This document shows positions 23,467 through 33,939 of a stretch of 64,000 nt of DNA, piece by piece (within the stretch, counting starts at the first letter, position 1; each line of letters opens with the position of its first letter). The stretch is from NCBI RefSeq assembly GCF_000526995.1, contig NZ_AZUI01000001.1:4382001-4446000 (forward strand). The letters are read 5' to 3'. Made by a program: the position numbers and the translations under genes. The notes below the pieces were generated by a model. It worked only from the letters and a program-made list of their open reading frames with translations. It had not been told where the DNA came from and made no database searches. This DNA comes from Lacrimispora indolis DSM 755. GTDB taxonomy: Bacteria; Bacillota; Clostridia; Lachnospirales; Lachnospiraceae.

Positions 23467-25104
23467 ATGTATAAACTGTTGGTGGTGGAAGATGAAAAGT
23501 CGATTGCATATGGGATCGCAAACAGCATTGAATGGGAAAAATGGGGGTTTGTTATAAGCGGTGTCTGCGGCAATGGAATAGAGGCGCTGGAACAGATCAA
23601 AAAGGACAAGCCCCATGTGGTGCTTTCCGATATCCGGATGCCGGAAATGGATGGGATCGAGCTGATGCAGCATTTAAACCAGCACTACCCGGAAATCAAG
23701 ATCATCATCTTAAGCGGGTACAATGATTTCGAATACCTGCAGATGTCCATTAAAAACCGGGTCATGGAATATCTCTTAAAGCCTACGGATCTGGATGAAT
23801 TTGAGGTGACCTTCCGGAAAATAAAAGAACGTCTTGATGAGGAAGGAAAAAAGGAATTAGAAGAACGGGAATTAAAATCAGCATATGAAGAGAGCAGGAG
23901 CTTAAAGCTTAGAAGAAAATACAATGCACTGATCAAGGGATACGGCTATCATGAAGAAGAGATGGAGGAAGAATTCTTCTGCCAGGGCGAAAACTGGTAC
24001 GGTGTGATGCTGATCCATTTGGATGTACCAGGTACGGAAGATAAAAACGCCTATTATCAGGATCAGATGAAGGTGGAAAAGATTTTAAATGAAAGAGTTT
24101 CAAAAGAAGAGATTGACGGAACTTATATCTGGAACTTTGAGGAGAAGATAACCGGGATATTAAGCGCCGGGGAGGAGCCTTTGGAGGAAGAGCTGTATTC
24201 CTATGTGAGGCAGATGGCGGAAGCGGTCTTAGAGGAGAGCGGCATTCCCATATATGCCGGTATCAGCAATTTTTATGCGGATTTCCAGATGCTTCCCCAG
24301 TGCTATGAACAGGCCAAATGCTGTGCCAGCCAGAAGATCTACAGCGAAGGAAAGAACCTGGTCATGACCTACAAAGGGATACAGGAAGCAGATTTTGATT
24401 ACTATGCAGTTTCCTTTGATACAGGCCAGATTTTAAAGGAAGTCATGGAGCAGGAGGAGAATAAGGCAGAGGATATTTTAGATGACATCTTTTCCGAATT
24501 TAAGGGAAAGGTGATTCTGGATTATGATTATATCAACCGCTTAAGCCTTGAACTGTTGTTTAATCTTTCCCGCGCCCTGCTGCGCTACGGCGTCCGCTTA
24601 GAAAAGGTGATGAAAAAGCTGGACTGCACCTATACCGGCATTTATCCCTTAAAAAGCCTGCAGGAAAAAAAGGAATTTCTATCCCGTATACTCCGGGAGG
24701 TTTCCAGGGAGATGGCGGATATGAGGGGAGAATGGAGGAGCCAGAGCAGTCTTGCCCAGAAGATCAGAGAAATCGTGGATGAGGAGTATGATTCCAACCA
24801 GATATCCCTGGAATATGTGGGGACAAAGGTGCATAAAAATTCCGCCTATATTTCCAAGATATTTAAAAATGAATTTGGCTGCAACTTCAGTGATTACATC
24901 ATTACAAAAAGACTGGAAAAAAGCAGAAAGCTTCTTGCTGATCCTGCACGGAAAATCTATGAGATTTCCCAGGAAATGGGCTGGGCCGACGTATCCAATT
25001 ACATTAAGCTGTTTAAGAAAAAATATGGGATAAGTCCGAAAGAGTACCGGAATATCCTACAGCCGGAAGGCAGCAGCTGGGGGAAAACCAATGAAAATGA
25101 ATAG
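23467..25104 (+). CDS. YesN-type AraC response regulator
   Basis: The protein has 545 residues. The receiver domain has VVEDE and Asp55 in LSDIRMPEMDG; LKPTD ends it. A long central helical region (about 130-430) is typical of YesN proteins. The C-terminal AraC domain (about 445-540) has NSAYISKIFKNEFG and WADVSNYIKLFKKKYGISPKEYR. GGAGGTG precedes ATG 23467. It overlaps the partner kinase gene by 14 bp. The downstream ABC permease and glycosidase genes are the probable targets. Confidence 0.92.
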   Translation: MYKLLVVEDEKSIAYGIANSIEWEKWGFVISGVCGNGIEALEQIKKDKPHVVLSDIRMPEMDGIELMQHLNQHYPEIKIIILSGYNDFEYLQMSIKNRVMEYLLKPTDLDEFEVTFRKIKERLDEEGKKELEERELKSAYEESRSLKLRRKYNALIKGYGYHEEEMEEEFFCQGENWYGVMLIHLDVPGTEDKNAYYQDQMKVEKILNERVSKEEIDGTYIWNFEEKITGILSAGEEPLEEELYSYVRQMAEAVLEESGIPIYAGISNFYADFQMLPQCYEQAKCCASQKIYSEGKNLVMTYKGIQEADFDYYAVSFDTGQILKEVMEQEENKAEDILDDIFSEFKGKVILDYDYINRLSLELLFNLSRALLRYGVRLEKVMKKLDCTYTGIYPLKSLQEKKEFLSRILREVSREMADMRGEWRSQSSLAQKIREIVDEEYDSNQISLEYVGTKVHKNSAYISKIFKNEFGCNFSDYIITKRLEKSRKLLADPARKIYEISQEMGWADVSNYIKLFKKKYGISPKEYRNILQPEGSSWGKTNENE

Positions 25105-27010
25105 GGAAAACCGTCTTGTAAAGAAAAGGAATATTGGTCTGAAGCGCCGGATGCTTTATGGAATTTTGCAGGTGCTGATCCCGGTTATGGTGATCATCAC
25201 CATGCTGTTCTGGCATACGAGAAAGGTCATGAAACAGGAATACATGCGTACTACCCAGAGCAGGATCACGGATATTGCCAATAAAATTGATGCAAAGCTA
25301 CAGGACATTTACAGTGTTTCCGACAATTTTGCGGCCAATGACCAGCTGAATAAGTACATTGAAAAGGAATATTCCCCTCAGGAACAGATGTATAAAAAGC
25401 TTGATATCGTGAGGATTTACAGCAACATATTCGGAGCCTATGACATGCTCAACCAGCGGGTGAGGATCAGCGCCATGTATACGTACAAGGGAGAGTTATT
25501 TAATTTTCTGGATCCCAATAATGATACGGAAGAGGTGATTAAGAGGCTGCGGGCCATGAACATTGAAGATCCCGATCTTTTGATGAAATTCCGCTGGTTT
25601 CCCCTCCAGGATAATTTCCTTCTCAGCGACCGGCCCAGTGAGGTCAGGGAGAGAAAGGCCGTCATGGGCATCCGGAGGATTTATTCCTGGGAAAAGGGAA
25701 GATATGAGTGCGTGCAGCTGTTTGCATTAAAAGAGAAGGATATTTATGAACAATATGCAGAACTGGCAGAATCCATTCCCGGTGATATTTATGTGGTCAC
25801 AGAAGACGGCAGACTGATTTCTTCCAGCAGCGAAACGGCTGTGGAAGCAGGAGAAATTCCGGAGAAGCTAAGGGATGAGATCATGGAACAGGAAGAGGAA
25901 TTAACAAAAGGCTGGGAGGCTCAGGGGAAGCAGATGATCCAGGTAAAGGCCTCTGACGTCAACGACTGGAAGATCGTTATGGTGGTTCCCGTAAAATCGG
26001 TGACAAGGGAAGTGGATGTGCTGTACTACAGGATCTTTCTGGTCATGATGGCATGTGTGAGCCTTTGCGCCATGATGATCTTTTATTTATATAAAAGCTT
26101 CATGGATCCCATTGGAAAGCTGAACGCCTCCATGAAGGAGGTGTACGGCGGAAATTTAAATGCCTATGTTGATGTAAAACAGAAAAATGAGGTAGGAGAT
26201 ATGATCCGCTATTATAATTCCATGCTGGAGCGGATCAATACCCATATCATCGAAGGTCTGCAGTCTGAACGGAAGAAAAAGGAACTGGAGCTGGAAGTGC
26301 TCATGAGCCAGATCAATCCTCATTTTCTTTATAATACCCTGGAAAACATCGTATGGATGTCCAATGAGGCGGGAAGGCCTGATATTGGGCGGACGGCCGC
26401 TTCCCTGGGACGGATGTACCGGTTATCCATCAGCGGAGGGCAGGTAATCGTCCCAATGGAACATGAAATCGAGCATCTCATGGCTTACGTAAAAATCCAG
26501 AAAAACCGCTATAAGGAAGATTTTGAATTTGATCTTAAGACGGACATGCGGCAGATCCATGAACTGTTTTCCTTAAAGATAATTTTACAGCCTGCGGTGG
26601 AAAATTCCTTTCTCTATGGAATGGCAGGTTTAAAGCACCCCATGATGATCCGCCTTACTGTGAAGGAAAAGGGCAGGTGGGTCATAATAAAAATCATGGA
26701 TAACGGCCGCGGAATGGACAGGGAGAAATTAAGGGAAGTCCGGGATCAGATCCGTTTTGGAAAAATCAAAAAGGAAGAGGAAGAGCAGAACAGGCGGAGC
26801 ACCGGCATCGGGCTTCACAGCATAGAAGCCAGAATCAAGCTGTATTTTGGGGTGGACAGGGCTGTTTCCATTTATAGCAAAAAGGATGCAGGAACCCTGA
26901 CCGTCATAAGGATTCCCAGGATCACCGGAGAGGACATTGACGAGCACGGCAATTTGACTGAATTAAGCAGCGAAGCGAATTGTGAATATCCCCTTGACGG
27001 TAAAAAATAA
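25091..27010 (+). CDS. YesM-type sensor histidine kinase
   Basis: The protein has 639 residues. TM1 (about 20-42), a large extracellular Cache-like sensor (about 43-310), TM2 (about 313-335) and a HAMP region are followed by the His_kinase box INPHFLYNTLE with His411. The ATPase part has LQPAVENSFLYG and DNGRGM. It is partner of the overlapping regulator gene. GGGGG lies about 8 nt upstream of the ATG. YesM/YesN pairs beside sugar ABC transporters usually respond to extracellular oligosaccharides; the ligand here is unknown. Confidence 0.92.
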   Translation: MKMNRENRLVKKRNIGLKRRMLYGILQVLIPVMVIITMLFWHTRKVMKQEYMRTTQSRITDIANKIDAKLQDIYSVSDNFAANDQLNKYIEKEYSPQEQMYKKLDIVRIYSNIFGAYDMLNQRVRISAMYTYKGELFNFLDPNNDTEEVIKRLRAMNIEDPDLLMKFRWFPLQDNFLLSDRPSEVRERKAVMGIRRIYSWEKGRYECVQLFALKEKDIYEQYAELAESIPGDIYVVTEDGRLISSSSETAVEAGEIPEKLRDEIMEQEEELTKGWEAQGKQMIQVKASDVNDWKIVMVVPVKSVTREVDVLYYRIFLVMMACVSLCAMMIFYLYKSFMDPIGKLNASMKEVYGGNLNAYVDVKQKNEVGDMIRYYNSMLERINTHIIEGLQSERKKKELELEVLMSQINPHFLYNTLENIVWMSNEAGRPDIGRTAASLGRMYRLSISGGQVIVPMEHEIEHLMAYVKIQKNRYKEDFEFDLKTDMRQIHELFSLKIILQPAVENSFLYGMAGLKHPMMIRLTVKEKGRWVIIKIMDNGRGMDREKLREVRDQIRFGKIKKEEEEQNRRSTGIGLHSIEARIKLYFGVDRAVSIYSKKDAGTLTVIRIPRITGEDIDEHGNLTELSSEANCEYPLDGKK

Positions 27011-27155
27011 ATAAAACAGGGTAAAAAGCGAAAATAACCAACAAATACAAAAATCGGCCTATGTTTATCGGGAAAAAATCCGTTAGAATAGAAGTAAGAG
27101 AAAGGCTGTTGTTTCATAAGCCTTTCTTCCTAAAATGAAAATCGGAGGCAGGCCC

Positions 27156-28079
27156 ATGAACAAGGGAAAAACACCAGTATCTAAAACAAAAGAAAAAACA
27201 TCCATAGCCCAGAAAAAAGAAAACAGGTATGGGTGGCTGTTTATTTCGCCCTACCTGATTTTTTTCACTGTTTTCACTGGCATTCCTTTTGTCATTGCAA
27301 TTGTGATGTCGTTTATAAACATGAAATATATTACCAGGCTGGACAACCTTAAATTTGTAGGGTTTCAAAACTTTATAAAAGTATTCACCAACAAGGAGAT
27401 CATGGCGTCCCTCATAAGGACTTTTCAATATTCCCTGGTATATGTGCCCCTTATTATGATCCTTGGATTTGTGCTGGCATTTATGCTGAACAACGGGGTC
27501 TATATGAAAAAGGCCATGCGTTCCCTTGTGTTTATGCCTTACGTATCCAACATGGTGGCAGTTGCCGTAATTTTTAAGGTACTGCTTGGAAATAACAGTC
27601 CCATAATCCTTGCTTTAAGAAATATGGGGTTTGACCCGCCGCTGCTTTTGCTGAACTTAAAGCTGGCTCTTCCCACTGTGGCTATGATTTCCGTCTGGAA
27701 GGGCGTTGGCCTTAACATGGTGGTTTATCTTGGAGCGCTTCAGGAGGTGCCCGCTGAGCTGCTGGAAGCGGCACAGATTGACGGAGCAACAAAATGGCAG
27801 CGGATCCGCAATATCATCATACCAATGATTTCTCCCACCACCTTTTTCCTTGTAATCAGCTCCATTATCGGTTCCTTCCAGAACTTTACCTGCATACAGG
27901 CTCTTACTGAGGGAGGTCCGGGACAGGCGACCACCGTTATGTCCGTAAATATTGTCCGTACTGCATTTACAAAATATGAAACCAGTCTGGCAAGTGCAAT
28001 GGCTTTCATCATGTTTGTGCTTGTCATGATCGTAACGCTTATCCAATGGCGCGGACAGAAAAAATGGGTTAATTATTAA
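27156..28079 (+). CDS. Sugar ABC transporter permease (MalF/UgpA type)
   Basis: The protein has 307 residues with six membrane segments. The binding-protein-dependent transport signature is present as LLEAAQIDGATKWQRIRNIIIP (an EAA loop). The basic N-terminus is longer than usual. CGGAGGC precedes ATG 27156; the ATG at 27135 lies before that RBS. It forms the membrane pore with the next permease. No ATPase gene is present, which is usual because these systems share an MsmK-type ATPase encoded elsewhere. A candidate -10 TAGAAT at 27084-27089 has no good -35, which suggests an activator-dependent promoter. Confidence 0.92.
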   Translation: MNKGKTPVSKTKEKTSIAQKKENRYGWLFISPYLIFFTVFTGIPFVIAIVMSFINMKYITRLDNLKFVGFQNFIKVFTNKEIMASLIRTFQYSLVYVPLIMILGFVLAFMLNNGVYMKKAMRSLVFMPYVSNMVAVAVIFKVLLGNNSPIILALRNMGFDPPLLLLNLKLALPTVAMISVWKGVGLNMVVYLGALQEVPAELLEAAQIDGATKWQRIRNIIIPMISPTTFFLVISSIIGSFQNFTCIQALTEGGPGQATTVMSVNIVRTAFTKYETSLASAMAFIMFVLVMIVTLIQWRGQKKWVNY

Positions 28080-28093
28080 GGGAGGAATCATCA

Positions 28094-28927
28094 ATGACAA
28101 GCAAAAAGAAAAGCATAAAGATAGTACTCACAGTGTTTATTCTGTTGATCGGGCTGGCGTCTAATTTTCCGTTTCTGTTCATGATTTCCTCTTCCTTTAA
28201 GGTCAGCGGAGAGGTCATGAAGTTTCCATGGCATCTGATTCCGGAAAACCCCACCCTGATGAATTTTCAGGCATTATTTACAAACGGCATTTATAACTTT
28301 CAGAAATGGTATTTTAACACGGTGGTCATGACGGCCCTTACCATTGCGATCAAGATATTTTTTGTAAGCTTTACTGCATATGGATTTGCAAGAATTAAAT
28401 TTAAGGGAAAAGACGCGATCTTTCTTGTCCTGCTGTCAGCCATGATGATACCAAGTGACATTATGATCATACCAAGGTACATGATCTTTAAAAATCTGCA
28501 CATCCTGGATACCATGTGGTCTCTGATCCTGCCAAGCTGTGTTGATGTGTATTTTGTATTCCTTCTGCGCCAGTCCTTTGTTTCCATTCCGGACTCCTTA
28601 AGTGAAGCGGCTAAAATTGACGGCTGCGGCCATTTCCGCATTTATTGGAAAATCATTTTCCCATTGGCAAAGCCGGCCATTGCAACCATGGCCCTGTTTT
28701 CCTTTACATGGTCCTGGAACGATTACATGGGACCCTATCTGTACATATCAACCATGGATAAGCAGATGCTTTCCGTTGGAGTGAAGCTCTTTTCCTCCGG
28801 CTTAATTCAGGATTACGGAAGTCAGATGGCTGCGGCAACGGCTGTACTGCTGCCCATTCTGATTGCCTTCCTGTTCTGCCAGAAGTTTTTTATCGAAGGG
28901 GTAGCCTCCTCCGGTGTGAAGGGCTGA
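28094..28927 (+). CDS. Sugar ABC transporter permease (MalG/UgpE type)
   Basis: The protein has 277 residues, six membrane helices and an EAA loop SLSEAAKIDGCGHFRIYWKIIFP. It is the partner of the permease 14 bp upstream, with GGGAGG before its ATG. The last residues (FFIEGVASSGVKG) are the usual MalG-type end. Imported sugars would go to the three glycoside-acting enzymes encoded immediately downstream. Confidence 0.92.
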   Translation: MTSKKKSIKIVLTVFILLIGLASNFPFLFMISSSFKVSGEVMKFPWHLIPENPTLMNFQALFTNGIYNFQKWYFNTVVMTALTIAIKIFFVSFTAYGFARIKFKGKDAIFLVLLSAMMIPSDIMIIPRYMIFKNLHILDTMWSLILPSCVDVYFVFLLRQSFVSIPDSLSEAAKIDGCGHFRIYWKIIFPLAKPAIATMALFSFTWSWNDYMGPYLYISTMDKQMLSVGVKLFSSGLIQDYGSQMAAATAVLLPILIAFLFCQKFFIEGVASSGVKG

Positions 28928-28994
28928 TCTATGAAATATAAGGGGCGTATAAGCCTTTGAAATCAAAAAAGATGAAATAGAAAGGGGATATAAG

Positions 28995-31169
28995 ATGGAA
29001 AGAAAACTTACCGGAAGAGTCACTGTTCCCACGGACGTGGATATGATACAGGAGACAAAGGAGATTGCCAGGCGGTGGGGTGCCGATGCCCTGCGGGATT
29101 GTGATGGGACAAATATGCCGGAGGAGCTTAAGAAAATGCCCGTCAAAATTTACTCCACCTATTATACCACCAGAAAGGACAACGATTGGGCCATGGCGAA
29201 CCCGGATGAAGTCCAGCAGGTGTATTTGATGACGGAATTTTATACGGCAATGGATGAAGGCGGGTTTCGAATCCCTTTGATGAAGCATTTATACAAGGAG
29301 CAGTTAAAGCCAAATACCATTCATGACATCAAGCGCTGGTGGGAGGTGGTGGACCGCACCACAGGGGAACCTCTGGCAGCCAATGAGTGGGATTATGAGG
29401 AAAGCACCCAGGAGGTCGTCATCTCCTTTCCCAAGCGGTATCACGATTATACCGTAAGTTTTCTGGCCTTCATCATCTGGGATCCGGTCCATATGTATAA
29501 TTTCATCACCAATGACTGGCAGGATGTGGAGCATCAGATCACCTTTGATGTGCGCCAGCCAAAGACCCAGAAGCACGTGATTGAAAAGTTAAACCGCTGG
29601 ATGGAAGAAAATCCGGACAGCAATGTAGTGCGTTTTACCACATTCTTTCATCAGTTCACCCTTGTATTTAATGAATATGCAAAAGAAAAATTTGTCGACT
29701 GGTTTGGATACAGCGCCAGCGTCAGTCCCTATATTTTAGAACAGTTTGAAAAAGAAGTGGGTTACCCCTTCCGCCCGGAATATATCATTGACCAGGGATA
29801 CCATAACAATACCAACCGGGTGCCATCTAAGGAGTTCCGCGATTTCCAGGAATTTCAGCAGCGGGAGGTTTCAAGGCTTATGAAGGTCCTTGTGGATATC
29901 TGTCATGACCACGGCAAGGAAGCCATGATGTTTTTGGGAGACCACTGGATCGGAACGGAACCCTTTGGAGAGTATTTTAAACAGGTAGGACTGGATGCGG
30001 TGGTTGGAAGTGTGGGGAATGGAACCACCCTTCGTCTGATTTCCGATATTCCGGGAGTAAAATATACGGAAGGCCGTTTTCTGCCTTATTTCTTCCCCGA
30101 TGTGTTCCATGAAGGGGGAGATCCCATAAAAGAAGCAAAAGTAAACTGGGTGACCGCAAGGCGTGCCATCTTAAGAAAACCGGTTGACAGGATCGGCTAC
30201 GGCGGATATTTAAAGTTAGCCCTGGAATTTCCGGAATTTATCCAATACATTGAAGAAGTCTGTGATGAATTCCGTCTTCTTTATGAAAATGTGGGAGGAC
30301 AAAGCCCTTACAGCCATTTTAAGGTGGGAGTGCTGAATTCCTGGGGAAAGATCCGTTCCTGGGGAACCCATATGGTCGCCCATGCCATTGATTATAAGCA
30401 GACCTATTCCTATGCCGGAGTGCTGGAAGCCTTAAGCGGAATGCCTTTTGACGTGGAATTCATCAGCTTTGAGGATGTGATCGCAGATCCGGATGTATTA
30501 AATAAATGCAAGGTTGTCATAAATGTGGGCGACGCTTATACAGGTCCCAGCGGCGGGGTTTACTGGGCCGATCCCAGAGTCAGCAGTGCCGTAAAAGCCT
30601 TTGTAGCTTCAGGAGGCGGATTAATCGGAGTGGGAGAGCCGTCTGCCTGTGAATATCAGGGCCGGTATTTTAACCTGGCAAATGTGCTGGGCGTAAACAA
30701 AGAGGTCGGTTTTTCCCTTTCAACAGATAGATACAACTGGGAAGAGCACAGTCATTTTATTACAAAGGATTCCTCTGAAGCCATTGATTTCGGAGAAGGG
30801 ATGAAGAATATCTATGCTCTTACTGGGGCGGAAATCTTAAAAAAGGACGGGGAAGATGTCCAGATGGCGGTCAACCGGTTCGGAGAGGGAAGAAGTGTAT
30901 ATATCAGCGGCATTCCCTATTCCTTTGAAAATTCCAGAATGCTTTACCGGGCAATCTTCTGGGCAGCAGGTATGGAGCAGGAGATGAAGAAATGGTACAG
31001 CAGCAATTATAATATTGAAGTCAATTATTATCCGGCTACAGGCAAATATTGTATCGTAAATAACACCTATGAGCCTCAGGAAACTGTGATTTATGACGGA
31101 AACGGCAACGAATGTTCCATGCAGTTAAAGGCAAATGATATTTTGTGGTTTTCGTTCCTTGAATCCTGA
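28995..31169 (+). CDS. GH112 beta-galactoside phosphorylase (Gal-HexNAc or Gal-rhamnose phosphorylase)
   Basis: The 724-residue protein shows full-length similarity to family GH112. Recognised features are TVPTDVDM at the N-terminus, RWGADALRDCDGT with the catalytic-region Asp, YYTTRKDNDWA, and a C-terminal domain with GVGEPSACEYQGR and ISGIPYSFENSRML. Known members split beta-galactosides with phosphate, giving galactose 1-phosphate: lacto-N-biose/galacto-N-biose phosphorylase, or galactosyl-beta-1,4-rhamnose phosphorylase in Clostridia. Which one this is cannot be decided by eye. It has no signal peptide, so it works in the cytoplasm on imported disaccharide. AAAGGGG precedes the ATG. Confidence 0.9.
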   Translation: MERKLTGRVTVPTDVDMIQETKEIARRWGADALRDCDGTNMPEELKKMPVKIYSTYYTTRKDNDWAMANPDEVQQVYLMTEFYTAMDEGGFRIPLMKHLYKEQLKPNTIHDIKRWWEVVDRTTGEPLAANEWDYEESTQEVVISFPKRYHDYTVSFLAFIIWDPVHMYNFITNDWQDVEHQITFDVRQPKTQKHVIEKLNRWMEENPDSNVVRFTTFFHQFTLVFNEYAKEKFVDWFGYSASVSPYILEQFEKEVGYPFRPEYIIDQGYHNNTNRVPSKEFRDFQEFQQREVSRLMKVLVDICHDHGKEAMMFLGDHWIGTEPFGEYFKQVGLDAVVGSVGNGTTLRLISDIPGVKYTEGRFLPYFFPDVFHEGGDPIKEAKVNWVTARRAILRKPVDRIGYGGYLKLALEFPEFIQYIEEVCDEFRLLYENVGGQSPYSHFKVGVLNSWGKIRSWGTHMVAHAIDYKQTYSYAGVLEALSGMPFDVEFISFEDVIADPDVLNKCKVVINVGDAYTGPSGGVYWADPRVSSAVKAFVASGGGLIGVGEPSACEYQGRYFNLANVLGVNKEVGFSLSTDRYNWEEHSHFITKDSSEAIDFGEGMKNIYALTGAEILKKDGEDVQMAVNRFGEGRSVYISGIPYSFENSRMLYRAIFWAAGMEQEMKKWYSSNYNIEVNYYPATGKYCIVNNTYEPQETVIYDGNGNECSMQLKANDILWFSFLES

Positions 31170-31199
31170 TGAATCAACCGGATATATCAGAAAGGGATC

Positions 31200-32384
31200 A
31201 TGGTCATTATGCAGACAAAGGAAACGCTTGAAGCGTATGAGGCAATCACTGCAGAGGAAGCACTTGAAGCGCTGAATCATGTGGTTACCCGGATCAGAAA
31301 TAATATTTCGGATTTTTATGATACTTTCCCGGCGGCAAGCAGCATCAACCAGATATATCCTGCATCAGAAAACGATGATTGGACCAATGGATTCTGGACC
31401 GGACAGCTGTGGCTGGCATATGAACAGACAAAGGAGGCGGCTTTTAAGGAAGCCGCCCTTTATCAAGTACCGGGCTTTCGGGAACGCCTGATCAAGAGAA
31501 TTGTAGTGGATCATCATGATATGGGATTTTTGTATACCCCCTCTTGTGTGGCAGCCTATAAGCTTACCGGTGACAAGCTGGCAAGAGAAACTGCTCTGAT
31601 GGCAGCAGATAACCTGATGGGACGGTTTCAGGATAAGGGAGAATTTTTTCAGGCATGGGGAAAGCCCAGAGATCCCAGGGAATATCGGTTAATTATTGAT
31701 TGTCTTTTAAACATGCCTCTGTTATTTTGGGCCTCAGAGGAAACAAAGAATCCAAAGTACTGTGAAGCTGCTTTGGCCCATATCCGAACCTCCATGAAAT
31801 ATGCAGTCCGTGAAGATTTTTCTACATACCACACCTATTATTTTGACCCGGAGACCGGAAATCCGGCGGGCGGAGTGACTGCACAGGGATATAGAGACGG
31901 CTCCATATGGGCAAGGGGCCAGTCATGGGGAATCTATGGTTCGGCGATTGCTTATAAATATTGTCCTGACCCAATGTACATGGAACGTTTTAAAAAGATT
32001 ACAGCCTGCTTTCTGGAGCATTTGCCCAGGGATTTAGTACCTTATTGGGATTTTGATTTTACAGATGGCTGCAGGGAACCGAGAGACTCTTCTGCCGGGG
32101 CAATCGCAGCCTGCGGAATGCTTGAAATGGCAAAATACATGGAACCGGATGAGGCAAAAGCTGTATTGCAGAATGCAAAACGTTTAATAAAGGCGCTGAC
32201 ACACCACTGTTTATACCGTTCCGGTGAAAATACCAACGGAATATTGCTTCATTCCACCTATGCAAAAAGTTCCCCCTATAATTCGGTAAAGGACAGAGGG
32301 GTCGATGAATGTACTTTGTGGGGAGATTATTTTTATACAGAAGCGCTTGTGCGGCTGACAAAACAGTGGAATGTCTACTGGTAG
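31200..32384 (+). CDS. GH88 unsaturated uronyl hydrolase
   Basis: The protein has 394 residues. Family motifs are DDWTNGFWTGQLWLAYE, DHHDMGF (104-110, with Asp107 as one catalytic residue), RLIIDCLLN (Asp167 as the second), QGYRDGSIWARGQSW and WGDYFYTEAL. Such enzymes remove the unsaturated uronic acid that polysaccharide lyases leave on glycosaminoglycan fragments. No signal peptide; cytoplasmic. The start could be ATG 31200 or 31209; AAAGGGA sits between the ideal distances for both. Neighbours GH112 and GH29 point to host glycan fragments as the food. Confidence 0.88.
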   Translation: MVIMQTKETLEAYEAITAEEALEALNHVVTRIRNNISDFYDTFPAASSINQIYPASENDDWTNGFWTGQLWLAYEQTKEAAFKEAALYQVPGFRERLIKRIVVDHHDMGFLYTPSCVAAYKLTGDKLARETALMAADNLMGRFQDKGEFFQAWGKPRDPREYRLIIDCLLNMPLLFWASEETKNPKYCEAALAHIRTSMKYAVREDFSTYHTYYFDPETGNPAGGVTAQGYRDGSIWARGQSWGIYGSAIAYKYCPDPMYMERFKKITACFLEHLPRDLVPYWDFDFTDGCREPRDSSAGAIAACGMLEMAKYMEPDEAKAVLQNAKRLIKALTHHCLYRSGENTNGILLHSTYAKSSPYNSVKDRGVDECTLWGDYFYTEALVRLTKQWNVYW

Positions 32385-32399
32385 AAAAGAGAGTGAAAA

Positions 32400-33812
32400 A
32401 TGAAACAATTAGATGAGAGACTTATAAAAATTGTTCCGTCTGACAGACAGGTCATGGTGCAGAAGACAGAATTTTATGCATTCTTTCATTTTACTGTGAA
32501 TACCTTTACCGGAACAGAATGGGGACATGGAACAGAACCGGCAGAAGTTTTTCATCCTGATCAAATGGATGCAAATCAATGGATACATGCGATTAAGGCG
32601 GCAGGGATGAAAGGCGCGATCCTCACCTGCAAACACCATGACGGATTTTGTTTATGGCCCAGTAAATATACAAAACATTCTGTGAAGTACAGTCCTTATA
32701 TGAATGGAAAGGGAGATATTGTAAAAGAAGTTGCGAGAGCCTGTGAAAATGCAGGTCTGAAATTCGGCATTTATCTTTCTCCATGGGACCGGAATCAGGA
32801 AACCTATGGGCAGGGAAAAGCATATGATGATTATTTTGTTGCACAGCTTATGGAATTGCTTACAGGATATGGAGATATTTTCAGCGTATGGTTTGACGGT
32901 GCCTGCGGAGAAGGTCCTAATGGTAAAAAGCAGGTCTATGACTGGCAGCGTTATTATGATACCGTAAGAAAATATATGCCCGACGCCTGTATTTCCGTAA
33001 GCGGGCCGGATATCCGCTGGTGCGGCAATGAGGCAGGTGATACCCGTACCAGTGAATGGAGCGTTGTGCCGGCGGATTTATCTTTAGCAGAGCGGGTGGC
33101 GGCATTCAGCCAGCATGCTGATGACCCGTCTTTTAAGCAGAGGGTTATAGACAGTATGGAAGAGGATCTGGGAAGCAGGGAACGTCTGGCACAGGAGCAG
33201 CGTTTGATCTGGTATCCCGCAGAAGTGGATGTATCCATAAGGCCAGGCTGGTTTTATCATCCGGAAGAGGATGATAAGGTCCGGTCTTTGGAAAACCTTA
33301 TGGACATTTACGAAAAATCCGTAGGTGGAAATGCAGCTCTGCTTTTAAATATTCCGCCAATGCCCAAGGGACTGCTTCACGGGGAAGACGTAAAAAGACT
33401 GGAAGAGATGGGCAGGGAAATACAAAAAAGATATGGGAATAACCTGGCAGAAGGAACTGAAATTCTGGTTAAAGAAGAAAATCAATGGAATGCAGTGAAG
33501 GGTGTGCAGACAGATGACTATGAGACTTATTATCATGGAAAAAGCCCTAAGGCAGAATTTAAGATTTCCTGGAAGAATCCGCAAAGGATTTCTGCAGCTA
33601 TTTTAAAGGAAAATATATTAAAAAGCCAGAGGATTGAGGCTTTTGAAATTTTATCCATGAGGAACGGAATCCTTGCAAGTATATATAAAGGAACTACCGT
33701 TGGTTATAAAAAAATAGCCCGCTTTCCGCAGATAGAATCGGATATCCTGATTATACAAATTATAGATTCCAGGGTAGCGCCCACTCTTTCGTTTATTGGT
33801 ATATATGAATAA
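32400..33812 (+). CDS. GH29 alpha-L-fucosidase
   Basis: The protein has 470 residues. The fucosidase fold is shown by FYAFFHFTVNTFTG, CKHHDGFCLWPS (77-88), FGIYLSPWDR and VWFDGACGEG with nucleophile Asp166. It has no signal peptide, so it acts on imported fucosylated oligosaccharides. GAGAG lies upstream of the ATG, 15 bp after the GH88 stop. The length, with a beta-sandwich C-terminal part, is usual. An A/T-rich hairpin (33819-33839) follows but has no U-run. Confidence 0.9.
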   Translation: MKQLDERLIKIVPSDRQVMVQKTEFYAFFHFTVNTFTGTEWGHGTEPAEVFHPDQMDANQWIHAIKAAGMKGAILTCKHHDGFCLWPSKYTKHSVKYSPYMNGKGDIVKEVARACENAGLKFGIYLSPWDRNQETYGQGKAYDDYFVAQLMELLTGYGDIFSVWFDGACGEGPNGKKQVYDWQRYYDTVRKYMPDACISVSGPDIRWCGNEAGDTRTSEWSVVPADLSLAERVAAFSQHADDPSFKQRVIDSMEEDLGSRERLAQEQRLIWYPAEVDVSIRPGWFYHPEEDDKVRSLENLMDIYEKSVGGNAALLLNIPPMPKGLLHGEDVKRLEEMGREIQKRYGNNLAEGTEILVKEENQWNAVKGVQTDDYETYYHGKSPKAEFKISWKNPQRISAAILKENILKSQRIEAFEILSMRNGILASIYKGTTVGYKKIARFPQIESDILIIQIIDSRVAPTLSFIGIYE

Positions 33813-33939
33813 AAAAATCGGTTTTCTTTAAAAAAACCGTGGAATGATAAGAATAACACATAAAGTTAAAATACAACCTATATAAACCCCATAAAATGTC
33901 AGCTATAATGGGATTATAAACAAAAGGAGGGTAACAGAA

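Noticed and set aside
28995..31169. Firm call of lacto-N-biose phosphorylase
   Set aside because: GH112 also includes galactosyl-rhamnose phosphorylase in Clostridia; residues deciding specificity cannot be judged without alignment.
33819..33839. Terminator after the GH29 gene
   Set aside because: The hairpin CGGTTTT/AAAACCG has no U-run on the + strand, so termination is doubtful.
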